A stretch of 10,954 bases of DNA from positions 1 to 10,954 of the forward strand of contig JAADFS010000001.1 of NCBI GenBank assembly GCA_013152795.1, given 5' to 3'. This document shows, in pieces, positions 1 to 6,392 of this stretch. The notes below the pieces were generated by a model, which worked only from the letters and a program-made list of their open reading frames with translations, had not been told where the DNA came from and did no database searches. Each line of letters opens with the position of its first letter. Positions within the stretch are counted from its first letter, which is position 1. This DNA is from Deferribacteres bacterium. GTDB lineage: Bacteria; Nitrospirota; Thermodesulfovibrionia; UBA6902. Made by a program: the position numbers and the translations under genes.

Positions 1-1328
1 GAGCCCCCGCCGCAGCAGTAGTTTCTCACCCCGTGAGGCTCCATCTCCCTGAACTGCGGGCATATCCTGTTGATGACATGCCTCTGGGGCCGGACAATGC
101 CCATCATGCGTGTTATGCTGCACGGGTCCTGGAGGGTCACCGGGAAATTGTTCCTCAGGGGATCGAATTTTACGGCTCCGCTGTTTACTATCTCGCGGAA
201 AAGCGGAAAACAGCTCTCGCGCGGAATCTCCGAAAGGCTCAGGTCACCCGGGAAGACCCTGTCACCTGTTACACAGAACACCTTGTGTGCATGGCCGCAC
301 TCTCCCACCACTATCTTTTTCACTCCCAGTTCCCTGGCGATGGAGAGATGCCGGAGCCCTATCCTTGCCAGCTCGATGTCGTCGAAGAAGAGCCCGTAGT
401 TTACCGCATCCATTCCTATGGCCTCACTGCTGAGGGTGTAGTTTATTCCTGCTGCATCGAAAAGGATTGCAAAGGCCTCCACGCTGTCCGGCCATGAAAT
501 GAACTCCCCTGCATTGTGATACAGGAGAATGTCCGCCCCTTTTCTGTCCAGTGGGATTTTTACCTTCCTGCCCGTCCTTTCGTGTATGTCTTCCTCCATA
601 AATTCAATTATGTTCTTCAGTCCTGCCTCGGTCATCCCCGTGGCTGAACCTTCCCTGAGATGTTTGCGCGTGCCTTTTTGAAAGAGTTCGCGGGGTGCAA
701 TGCCCATCTCCTGGCTGAAGAGCTTTCTTATCTCCCGGGCTATCAGGGCGTTATCCACGCCCACGGGGCATACCTGCGCGCACCTCCTGCACAGGCCGCA
801 GCGGTAAGAGGACTCGAGCAGCCTTATCACGGTCTTGTGGTTGAGCTCTATGTCCGCGCCTGCAAAGCGCCTGAGAATCCTTCCCCCTGCGGTGAAATAT
901 CTCCTGTAGAGCCTCCTCAGCACCTCTGTCCTGTGTGTCGGTTTATATATCTCCTGCCTGCCGCTTGCCAGGTATACATGGCACTGCTCGGCGCATGTCT
1001 GGCAGTTGGTGCAGTAGTCCAGGGAGAGCCTGAATACCTGCAGAAACGGCCAGTTGTCCTGCGCGTCGAGGAGTTTTCTCATTCCGCTGAGAAAGCCTTC
1101 CACCAGTCTCCTTTTATCATCATCTGACGCGGGATGTGGTATCCCCAGTGGAGTAAAGCCGTCAAAGGAGAGGTCGTATCCGGCGCACAGATGCTCGGGC
1201 AGGGGCGTCACGGGAGGCTCACTGTCCAGAAAAGGCAGTTCGATCAGGTCCCCGGGCTGCAGTGAATAAAGGGGCTCATCCGTTAATGCGGCCATGTCCC
1301 TGAGATTCTGAGTCCTTTTTTTACTCAC
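1..1328 (-). CDS. DsrK/HdrD-like (Fe-S)-binding CCG-domain protein, 3' end cut by window
   Basis: This is the cytoplasmic electron-transfer subunit of a membrane redox complex of the DsrK/HmcF/TmcB/HdrD type. It was translated by hand from the minus strand; 442 codons are visible and the reading frame is open to the window edge. Two 4Fe-4S motifs are present: C106-x2-C109-x2-C112-x3-C116 (followed by H, not P) and C177-x2-C180-x2-C183-x3-C187-P. The C-terminal half is a cysteine-rich (CCG) region with the family stretch VGECGHA (C344), DPC (C403) and NYCCGGG (C438, C439) just before the cut. Roughly 90 residues are probably missing compared with usual DsrK length. I chose the GTG at 1328, which overlaps the upstream stop codon as GTGAGTAA and has AGGTG 6 bases upstream. 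An ATG at 1295 is the alternative but has poor spacing. The physiological partner (sulfite reduction, periplasmic cytochrome or heterodisulfide-like) cannot be read from this window. Confidence 0.88.
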   Translation of the reverse strand, partial: MSKKRTQNLRDMAALTDEPLYSLQPGDLIELPFLDSEPPVTPLPEHLCAGYDLSFDGFTPLGIPHPASDDDKRRLVEGFLSGMRKLLDAQDNWPFLQVFRLSLDYCTNCQTCAEQCHVYLASGRQEIYKPTHRTEVLRRLYRRYFTAGGRILRRFAGADIELNHKTVIRLLESSYRCGLCRRCAQVCPVGVDNALIAREIRKLFSQEMGIAPRELFQKGTRKHLREGSATGMTEAGLKNIIEFMEEDIHERTGRKVKIPLDRKGADILLYHNAGEFISWPDSVEAFAILFDAAGINYTLSSEAIGMDAVNYGLFFDDIELARIGLRHLSIARELGVKKIVVGECGHAHKVFCVTGDRVFPGDLSLSEIPRESCFPLFREIVNSGAVKFDPLRNNFPVTLQDPCSITRMMGIVRPQRHVINRICPQFREMEPHGVRNYCCGGG

Positions 1329-2298
1329 CTGTTTCACCTGCTCCGGCTGCATGCTGTTGTTCGGAAGGGGCCGCAGTATCCGGCACCCTGCGCGGAGGAG
1401 ACGGCGCCGCCTCCGCTTCAGCCACGTCGGTGATCTGCGCCTGCTGCAGCCATGTCATATCAGGCGCTATATGAGGGGCGGCCCATGTAACCCTGTAGGA
1501 GAGCTGTTCGACTATCTTTTTATCCACCGGCGAGCCTTTCACCTTGAAGGCGTCATCCCACATGACTTTATGAAATGTGAAGTATTTCGCAATGTAATGA
1601 AACAACTTTGTAAACGGCATGTAAACCAGGAAGAGCTGTAACAGCATAAAATTCAATATGGTGAGGGGCGGTACGGAAACCGGAGTGAATGATATTACAC
1701 CCTTCACGTATGCGCGGGAGCCGGCGAGGCCGGGGTCGGCGAACCACGAGGCCAGCCCTGTAGCAAAGACGGCGAAGAGGAACATGAGGTTGAAATAATC
1801 GACAGGCGCGGTATAAAGCCTGAGTCCCCTTTCAGCAACCCGTTTAACGGCAAGCATTAAGGAGCCGGAGGCACCCATGACAAAGGCGGCGACGCCCGTA
1901 ATGTTTGCAACCCGTGACATGGCATCGGATTCAAAAAATGTCCCTGCTGCAAGGAGTGCTATCCATGCCGCAAACAGATAAATCCCCCAGTGCATGCAGA
2001 TGGAAAATATCCAGATTCCGTGGCGGTTATGTTCTCTCACCCTGTGCAGAAAGAATATCTCCGCCAGCATTGAAGATATCTCCCCTGAGAGTGACCTGCG
2101 CCGGGGCCTTTTAACCCAGTCCATCTCTTCCATGTATGAGCCCCCGTAGCGCCGCTTTTCCCTGCTCTCATGCGCCACAGGGTAAAGCTCCCAGCGGAGA
2201 TGCAGCGGCATGGCTGCAAACTTTATAAACCTGTAAACGGCCATCACTGCAAAGACCGCCACTGAAAGCCATGCAGTGATGATTACGAAAATGTTCAT
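1321..2298 (-). CDS. NarI/DsrM-like cytochrome b membrane subunit (quinol-interacting)
   Basis: This 325-residue integral membrane protein resembles the nitrate-reductase gamma/DsrM/HmcE/TmcC family, which carries haem b and exchanges electrons with menaquinone. Five hydrophobic segments lie near residues 3-25, 95-117, 132-152, 166-187 and 208-230. H93 and H103 are spaced 10 apart, as for the NarI haem ligands H56/H66, and H234 in TKLFH fits NarI H205. The position 18 residues before it, the NarI H187 equivalent, is N216. The cytoplasmic stretch HLRWELYPVAHE and the motif KYFTFHKVMWDD are, as I remember them, typical of the subgroup paired with CCG iron-sulfur proteins rather than with NarGH. 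The tail after residue 290 is Ala/Pro/Glu-rich and unlikely to be folded. The gene overlaps the downstream iron-sulfur gene by 8 bases, so the two are translationally coupled. The start ATG has GGGAAG about 6 bases upstream. Confidence 0.87.
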   Translation of the reverse strand: MNIFVIITAWLSVAVFAVMAVYRFIKFAAMPLHLRWELYPVAHESREKRRYGGSYMEEMDWVKRPRRRSLSGEISSMLAEIFFLHRVREHNRHGIWIFSICMHWGIYLFAAWIALLAAGTFFESDAMSRVANITGVAAFVMGASGSLMLAVKRVAERGLRLYTAPVDYFNLMFLFAVFATGLASWFADPGLAGSRAYVKGVISFTPVSVPPLTILNFMLLQLFLVYMPFTKLFHYIAKYFTFHKVMWDDAFKVKGSPVDKKIVEQLSYRVTWAAPHIAPDMTWLQQAQITDVAEAEAAPSPPRRVPDTAAPSEQQHAAGAGETGE

Positions 2299-2328
2299 TG
2301 CATCTTCCCGTCACCTTGTAAAGATTTT

Positions 2329-2348
2329 CCGGCAGGCTATCCCGCCGG
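2329..2348 (-). promoter_or_regulatory. Stable hairpin in the leader of the redox genes
   Basis: Read as minus-strand RNA, this is CCGGCGGG, a tetraloop AUAG, then CCUGCCGG: an 8-bp stem with one G-U wobble. On the plus strand the same position is an A-C mismatch, so the structure favours the transcript of the redox genes. It ends about 30 bases before the start codon at 2298 and is followed by AAAATCTTT, which is too weak a U-run for a clear intrinsic terminator. It may stabilise the mRNA or act in attenuation. The role is inferred. Confidence 0.4.
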
Positions 2349-2428
2349 TCAGCATCCGCGGTGAACGGATCCTGTATGAATATGTATCGTATATTCGGGT
2401 GGTTTTCTTTAGCATGCGGCCGGTATTT

Positions 2429-2500
2429 TACCTTGCAGTGGCGTAAAATGTTGCCTGCGGGGCAGACTCCTCTGGCCGTTTATGCAACATTAAGGCTTAT
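2429..2500. repeat. Dispersed structured repeat, copy 1
   Basis: This copy shares four blocks, in the same order, with the sequence at 9259-9355: CCTTRCAGTGGCRTAAA (2431-2447), GCCTGCG (2453-2459), GGCAGACTCC (2461-2470) and a 23-base block beginning GTTTATGCAACAT (2478-2500, 22 of 23 bases matching). The outer blocks form an imperfect inverted repeat with each other. Within this copy AATGTTGC (2447-2454) and GCAACATT (2484-2491) are an exact 8-base inverted repeat. A further stretch at 2501-2524 resembles the left end of copy 2, so the element may be nested or tandem here. It could be a MITE or REP-like element. No transposase is nearby. Confidence 0.7.
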
Positions 2501-2561
2501 AGTGGCAAAAAACATCGCCAGCACGGCAAGGCATGGCCATCGCTCTCGCAGTGAGCGTCAT

Positions 2562-2591
2562 TTGAGAAGGGAGATGTCAATAAGGTATGAT
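2562..2591 (+). promoter_or_regulatory. Probable sigma-70-type promoter of the nucleosidase-glycosyltransferase gene
   Basis: TTGAGA (2562-2567) and TATGAT (2586-2591) each match the -35/-10 consensus at five of six positions, with an 18-base spacer. Transcription would begin near 2598, only about 8 bases before the ATG at 2606, which agrees with the absence of a usable Shine-Dalgarno sequence there. Single-sequence promoter calls are error-prone. Confidence 0.4.
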
Positions 2592-2605
2592 TCAATAATA
2601 TCCGT

Positions 2606-4060
2606 ATGAATAAAACAGGCACTACCGGCATCCAGCTTGTCATCACCGTTGCCCTTAAGAAGGAAATTCCAAAGGCCTGGCTCACGGCAGGGCACGTGCC
2701 GGTCCATACCCTTGCCGCCCTGAAATCCGGCGCACGGCCGCAGGACGGCCGGTCAGGCATCCTCGTGTTAATCACAGGTGCAGGCCTGGAGGCGGGCAGG
2801 GAGGCTGCACGCTGGATACGCGGGAATTTAAATCCCCTGTATGTGTTGAACATCGGGACATGCGGCCTGCTGAACCGCGGATACCCTGCCGGTAAATGGA
2901 TAATGCCCCGGTACGTGGTGAACGAGGAGGGAAAGCGGCTGGAACTGGATACAAGGCTTCCCGTGCCTTATCCAGCGGGCATGATAAACGTGCATTCACT
3001 GATAAGCGTGGGGAAGGCGGCCCCCGGCAGGGTGCCGGAATCATGGAGGGCATGCGACTCTGTTGACATGGAATGTTACCCCCAGGCAGAGATATTCCGC
3101 GATACCGGTATCAGCTTTCACTGCCTGAAATTCGGCACGGATTATTCAGGAGCCGATGCAATCGCGGAGTTCAACAGAAACCTCGGGCTGTTCCGTGAGG
3201 AATTCATGAGGCTCTTTCATTTCATCAATAAAGGCCGTCCCGAAATAACAGCCGTAGTGCCGGTATTCAACAGGGCACAGACCGTCAAACGCGCCGTGGA
3301 TTCCATACTTTCACAGTCGTATATGCCCGTAGAGATTATTGCGGTCGATGACTGCTCGACCGACGGTACGCGGGAAATACTTGAAGGTTACGGAGACAGA
3401 ATAACCCGGATTTATCTTTCCCGCAACTCCGGCCCCTCTGCGGCGAGAAACCGGGGCATAGAGAATGCGCGCACTGAGTGGATCGCATTTCTTGATTCAG
3501 ATGACTGCTGGGAAAGGGACAAACTGGAAAAACAGGTTGAATATCTCGGGCAATATCCCTTTTATCAGATACTGCAGTCAGAGGAGATATGGATAAGAAA
3601 CGGCGTGCGCGTCAATCCCCGGAGGTATCACCGGAAGGCCGCAGGCTGGATATGGGAGCCGTCACTCCTGAGATGCCTTGTCTCCCCGTCGGCCGTCCTG
3701 GTAAAAAAAGACCTGTTGCAGCAGTACGGTAATTTTGACGAGACACTGCCTGCCTGTGAAGATTATGACCTGTGGCTCAAGATATTGCGCCGGCATCCGG
3801 CGGGGCTTGAGCCATCTCTCTCGGTAATCAAATACGGCGGGCACGGGGACCAGTTGTCGGCCAGGTATCATGCAATGGACAGGTTCAGGGTAAGGTCACT
3901 GGCCGGCCTGCTCGATGCAGAGTCACATCCGTACTATAAACAAAAAATCATCGATGTCCTTTCCGGAAAGCTGAAGATACTGATTAACGGGTGCGACAAG
4001 AGGGGGAAGATGGAAGATGCACAGCGATACAGGGATATACTGAATTCCCTGGATGCTTAG
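2606..4060 (+). CDS. Fusion of MTA/SAH-nucleosidase-like domain and family 2 glycosyltransferase
   Basis: This 484-residue soluble protein has two domains. Residues about 9-205 resemble the nucleoside phosphorylase/nucleosidase fold (MTAN, futalosine hydrolase, hopanoid HpnG). E20 lies after the first strand, ITGAG (56-60) and LNIGTCGLL (81-89) fit the phosphate/ribose loops, DME has E156, and D179 in GTDYSGAD sits where the catalytic Asp is expected. Residues about 211-484 are a GT-A glycosyltransferase: VPVFNRAQTV (218-227), VDDCSTDGT (247-255), NSGPSAARNRG (274-284), the metal-binding DSDD (297-300) and the candidate catalytic EDYDLW (385-390). There is no signal peptide or membrane segment. 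A TGA at 2588-2590 closes the frame upstream, so ATG 2606 is the first possible start. The substrates of both domains are unknown; the nucleosidase half might process a nucleotide by-product or make a precursor, which is speculation. Confidence 0.82.
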   Translation: MNKTGTTGIQLVITVALKKEIPKAWLTAGHVPVHTLAALKSGARPQDGRSGILVLITGAGLEAGREAARWIRGNLNPLYVLNIGTCGLLNRGYPAGKWIMPRYVVNEEGKRLELDTRLPVPYPAGMINVHSLISVGKAAPGRVPESWRACDSVDMECYPQAEIFRDTGISFHCLKFGTDYSGADAIAEFNRNLGLFREEFMRLFHFINKGRPEITAVVPVFNRAQTVKRAVDSILSQSYMPVEIIAVDDCSTDGTREILEGYGDRITRIYLSRNSGPSAARNRGIENARTEWIAFLDSDDCWERDKLEKQVEYLGQYPFYQILQSEEIWIRNGVRVNPRRYHRKAAGWIWEPSLLRCLVSPSAVLVKKDLLQQYGNFDETLPACEDYDLWLKILRRHPAGLEPSLSVIKYGGHGDQLSARYHAMDRFRVRSLAGLLDAESHPYYKQKIIDVLSGKLKILINGCDKRGKMEDAQRYRDILNSLDA

Positions 4061-4073
4061 CGGAGCTCCCGTA

Positions 4074-5744
4074 TTATGCAATATTGCCGTGGCCTTCGGG
4101 CAGCTCGGGGGCGGGTTCGCCGCCCGGCATCTTATCACCGGAGTCTTCCGTGTCTTCGCCGGTCCTGAAGCCTGCCGTGGAGTTTTTGAGTTCTTCCGCT
4201 ATACGGGTCAGATTGTTGACTTCACGCAGGACTTCCTCGGACATCTTTTCGACTTCATTTGAAATGATCGCCGTCTGTTCAATACTGCTTGACACCTCGC
4301 CGGCTGCCGATGACTGCTCATCAACCGCCGTGGCTATATGTGTCACCTCGTCGCGGACCTTCTGCACGGACTCCACGATAGAGTGCAGGGAACTACCCAG
4401 ATTTTTGATATAATCCGTAGCCTTTGTCACTTCCCCGGATGATTCTTCCATGGACCGGGTTGTCTGCTCAGACTCTTTCTGAACCATGCCGATTTTCTCG
4501 GAGATGTCCGCCGTTGCCTTTATCGTATTTTCGGCGAGCTTCCTCACTTCATCGGCGACAACCGCAAAACCTCTTCCCTGCTCTCCGGCCCTTGCCGCCT
4601 CAATGGCCGCGTTGAGCGCAAGAAGGTTGGTCTGGTCTGCTATGCCGTTTATGACCGTCACTATCTCCCCTATCTCGGATACGCTCTTGTTCAGTTTTTC
4701 TATCTCCGTGGCAAGACCGATCGTGGAAGTGTAAACCTGGTTTATCGTCTCCACGGCTCCGTCCGCCACTTCCCTGCCCTTGTCCGCTGTCTCGATAGCG
4801 GCGGAAGAGGATTCAGCCGCCATTGCGGCGTTCTGCGCTATCTCGGTAATCGTCTGGCTCATCTCTTCCGTGGCAGTGGCTGCCTGCGTGGTCTGATTGT
4901 GCTGGTTCTGCGCCCCTTCAGCCGTCTTCTTCGCCATTTCCCTTAACACGTCCACAGTGGATACAACCTTGCCGGATGATGTGAGAATGCCGTTTACTAT
5001 GTCGCGGAAGGATACGACCATCTTGTTGAAATTGCGGGCGATATCGCCTATCTCGTTGTTTTTCTCGTAGTTGACACTCACTCTCAGGTCACCCCGGCCC
5101 ACGGCTATCATCTCCCGGGAGATATGATGGAGCGGCTTTAGTACACCTTTAAAGATGGCCAAAGCGGCGAAGAGCATGGAAATAATAGTGATGGAGGCCG
5201 CGACTATTATAAAGTACCCTATATTCTTTTGCAGATTTATGCGTTTTTCACGAATGCCGGCGAGCTTTGCCTGGTAAAAATTTGTAATCCCTCCTACCAG
5301 CGGCTCTATTGCATGTGCATAGGACTGGAATTCATCGAAATAGATCTCCTTCTTTAATTCAATATCCCCGGCTTTGACAATCCTGGCCGCGCTGTGGAAA
5401 AGCGCCTCGGTGTTACTCGCAAAATCCTCAACCATTTTTTTGTTCTCATCGCTCATGGCCTTCGTGCTCCCGTGCTCTTCAAACCACTTCCCGAGGAGGC
5501 TTTCCCTGTAGTCGAGGTTGCCCTCAAAAGGCCAGTCATCAAAGATATGGTCGCTTATCTCGCTCATCCAGGCGATGAGCTCGAAGTATCCCCTGTTGAG
5601 GTGGTCGTTTACCTCTATCAGGTCCATTTCCTTCTTGCCGAGGTCTTCGAGCTTAAACAGCACGAGGGCGAAACTCACGACAATGACGGCGCTCAGAAAT
5701 ATTATCCCTGTTACACCTATGCCCACGCTTTTTCTCAGGGTCAT
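4074..5744 (-). CDS. Methyl-accepting chemotaxis protein with extracytoplasmic CZB-like helical sensor (MCP1)
   Basis: This is a 556-residue transmembrane chemoreceptor that should relay extracytoplasmic signals to CheA/CheW. TM1 spans about 10-30, the sensor about 31-172, TM2 about 176-198, HAMP about 199-252 and the signalling coiled coil about 260-525. The hairpin tip IEAARAGEQGRGFAVVADEV (381-400) is fully conserved. The sensor contains H66...W71, LGKW (84-87) and LFHSA (115-119), reminiscent of the zinc-binding CZB domain, but the expected Cys before LGKW is Ser82. CZB is usually cytoplasmic, so the assignment is tentative and a four-helix-bundle sensor is the alternative. No C-terminal CheR-binding NWETF-type pentapeptide is present; the tail (530-556) is Gly/Pro/Glu-rich. 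The start is set by AAGGAG 7-8 bases upstream. The gene follows the secreted YtkA-like gene by 45 bases on the same strand and very likely shares its sigma-28 promoter. Confidence 0.93.
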   Translation of the reverse strand: MTLRKSVGIGVTGIIFLSAVIVVSFALVLFKLEDLGKKEMDLIEVNDHLNRGYFELIAWMSEISDHIFDDWPFEGNLDYRESLLGKWFEEHGSTKAMSDENKKMVEDFASNTEALFHSAARIVKAGDIELKKEIYFDEFQSYAHAIEPLVGGITNFYQAKLAGIREKRINLQKNIGYFIIVAASITIISMLFAALAIFKGVLKPLHHISREMIAVGRGDLRVSVNYEKNNEIGDIARNFNKMVVSFRDIVNGILTSSGKVVSTVDVLREMAKKTAEGAQNQHNQTTQAATATEEMSQTITEIAQNAAMAAESSSAAIETADKGREVADGAVETINQVYTSTIGLATEIEKLNKSVSEIGEIVTVINGIADQTNLLALNAAIEAARAGEQGRGFAVVADEVRKLAENTIKATADISEKIGMVQKESEQTTRSMEESSGEVTKATDYIKNLGSSLHSIVESVQKVRDEVTHIATAVDEQSSAAGEVSSSIEQTAIISNEVEKMSEEVLREVNNLTRIAEELKNSTAGFRTGEDTEDSGDKMPGGEPAPELPEGHGNIA

Positions 5745-5751
5745 GTTTTCG

Positions 5752-5784
5752 CTCCTTCTGTACCCTTTCTCCCCGGAAAGGAGG
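5752..5784 (-). promoter_or_regulatory. Hairpin and possible SD-sequestering element before MCP1
   Basis: Minus-strand RNA in the gap between the YtkA-like gene and MCP1 contains CCTTTC (complement of 5776-5781) that pairs with GAAAGG (complement of 5764-5769) around a 6-base loop. The overlapping stretch CTCCTT (complement of 5778-5783) is also complementary to the MCP1 ribosome-binding site AAGGAG (complement of 5752-5757). The two pairings exclude each other, which could tune translation of MCP1 relative to the upstream gene. There is no U-run, so it is not an intrinsic terminator. Function is inferred. Confidence 0.3.
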
Positions 5785-5789
5785 AATAT

Positions 5790-6182
5790 TTACGAGACAT
5801 TTACGCTGAAAGAAACCTTAGCGAGGGACTTACCGGGCCTTTTTATATTTACATCAATATCCCATCGGCCTGACATTGAAAAGTTGACTGTTGCCTTGTA
5901 CGTCTCACCCTTGAGTTTTGCCCTTGTCTTGTAGATCATTGTGGGCATGTTTTTCATTGGAGGCATGCTGTAATCGACCTTGATTCTCGCCTTTGTCACC
6001 GGTTTGCCTTCCGGGTCGGTCAGGATAATATTCAGATTGTTTTCACCCTTTGCAGGGGGGTTGTTGTCCATCAGGATCTTGACCTGCAGGTCATCCACCA
6101 CTTTGACTATCTCGTACTCCGCTGCATATAAACTCCCGGCCAGGAAAATTGCCACGATTAAAAAGATCGGGATTTTTTTCAT
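5790..6182 (-). CDS. Secreted YtkA/FixH-like protein with Met-rich motif
   Basis: This 130-residue exported protein has an N-terminal signal peptide (KK, a hydrophobic core at residues 5-16, probable cleavage after LYA near residue 20) and a single beta-sandwich domain of the YtkA/FixH type (DPEGKPVTKARIKVDYSMP..., then a GRWDIDVNIKRP strand pair). Four methionines occur at exact three-residue spacing, M73-M76-M79-M82 (MxxMxxMxxM). This is the kind of arrangement that binds Cu(I) or Ag(I) in extracytoplasmic copper proteins, and YtkA-like domains are often found near metal-handling genes. I chose the ATG at 6182, with AGGAGG 9 bases upstream and a proper signal peptide, over the ATG at 6203, which lies upstream of that site. 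It is first in a two-gene unit with MCP1 and could present a ligand or metal state to it; that link is inference. Confidence 0.8.
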   Translation of the reverse strand: MKKIPIFLIVAIFLAGSLYAAEYEIVKVVDDLQVKILMDNNPPAKGENNLNIILTDPEGKPVTKARIKVDYSMPPMKNMPTMIYKTRAKLKGETYKATVNFSMSGRWDIDVNIKRPGKSLAKVSFSVNVS

Positions 6183-6222
6183 GACATCACTCCTCCTTCC
6201 CATATTACATTTTTGTAGTTTC

Positions 6223-6249
6223 TTATCGGCCGTTTAGCCGGAAACTTTA
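6223..6249 (-). promoter_or_regulatory. Consensus sigma-28 (FliA) promoter of the ytkA-like/MCP1 unit
   Basis: The minus strand reads TAAAGTTT, 11 bases, GCCGATAA. This equals the enterobacterial FliA consensus TAAAGTTT-N11-GCCGATAA at every specified position and with the exact spacing. Transcription should begin around 6215-6217, giving a leader of about 35 bases to the ATG at 6182. It places the secreted protein and MCP1 in the late flagellar/chemotaxis regulon. Confidence 0.88.
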
Positions 6250-6332
6250 GCAGCTTTAATCTTACAGGCGGCATTAAAGTACAGGTAGCGGGGCATGGTA
6301 GTCCACCGGAAGGGCGTTATCCGTGATCCCTC

Positions 6333-6392
6333 TCACTCCCACCCTCCACCAGGTCCTCTCTCCCCCTGCGCGAGGGGGTCAGGGGGAGGGGG
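6333..6392. repeat. Palindromic GC-rich repeat forming the 3' end of the MCP2 gene
   Basis: CCCCCT (6362-6367), loop GCGCG and AGGGGG (6373-6378) form a perfect hairpin inside a longer polypurine/polypyrimidine tract with three G5 runs on the plus strand. It resembles the dispersed CCCTC..CCCTGACCCTCTCCC..GGGG elements common in Gram-negative genomes, as I recall them. It encodes the last 19 residues of MCP2 and the stop codon. The element probably continues a little past the stop towards 6325. Only one copy is in the window, so its repeat nature is inferred from resemblance. Confidence 0.5.

Larger units (their letters stand above)
2299..2605. other. Divergent intergenic region
   Basis: This 307-base spacer separates the minus-strand redox genes from the plus-strand fusion gene. 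It contains a leader hairpin close to the redox start, a copy of a dispersed structured repeat, a CGCTC/GAGCG inverted repeat (2541-2545 with 2553-2557) and a promoter-like sequence for the fusion gene. I see no convincing protein-coding frame or tRNA in it. Confidence 0.6.

Noticed and set aside
33..497. 154-codon plus-strand frame
   Set aside because: It lies opposite the CCG domain of the DsrK-like protein, including VGECGHA and DPC, and shows no family features of its own.
660..1127. 155-codon plus-strand frame
   Set aside because: It is the antisense of the iron-sulfur motif region of the DsrK-like gene, which is clearly the real coding strand.
2380..2420. Sigma-28-like sequence on the minus strand upstream of the redox genes (TAAAGAAA, 12 bases, TACGATAC)
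   Set aside because: The spacer is one base too long and several positions mismatch; a respiratory operon is not an expected FliA target.
2439..2456. Possible sigma-54 promoter (TGGC...TTGC) in repeat copy 1
   Set aside because: GG and GC are 11 rather than 10 bases apart, and the motif is not kept in repeat copy 2.
4540..4640. Strong nucleotide similarity to 6825-6925
   Set aside because: Both encode the near-invariant hairpin tip of the chemoreceptor signalling domain; protein conservation is a sufficient explanation without invoking recent recombination.
6182..6203. Upstream ATG at 6203 as the start of the YtkA-like gene
   Set aside because: It would place the strong AGGAGG site inside the coding sequence and put seven extra residues before a normal signal peptide.
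6253..6275. CTTACAGGCGGCATTAAAG resembling the left block of the dispersed repeat
   Set aside because: Matching requires two gaps and none of the other three blocks follows, so a third copy is not supported.
6373..6392. G-quadruplex on the plus strand
   Set aside because: There are only three G5 runs in a row; a fourth run is missing, so a stable quadruplex is not well supported.
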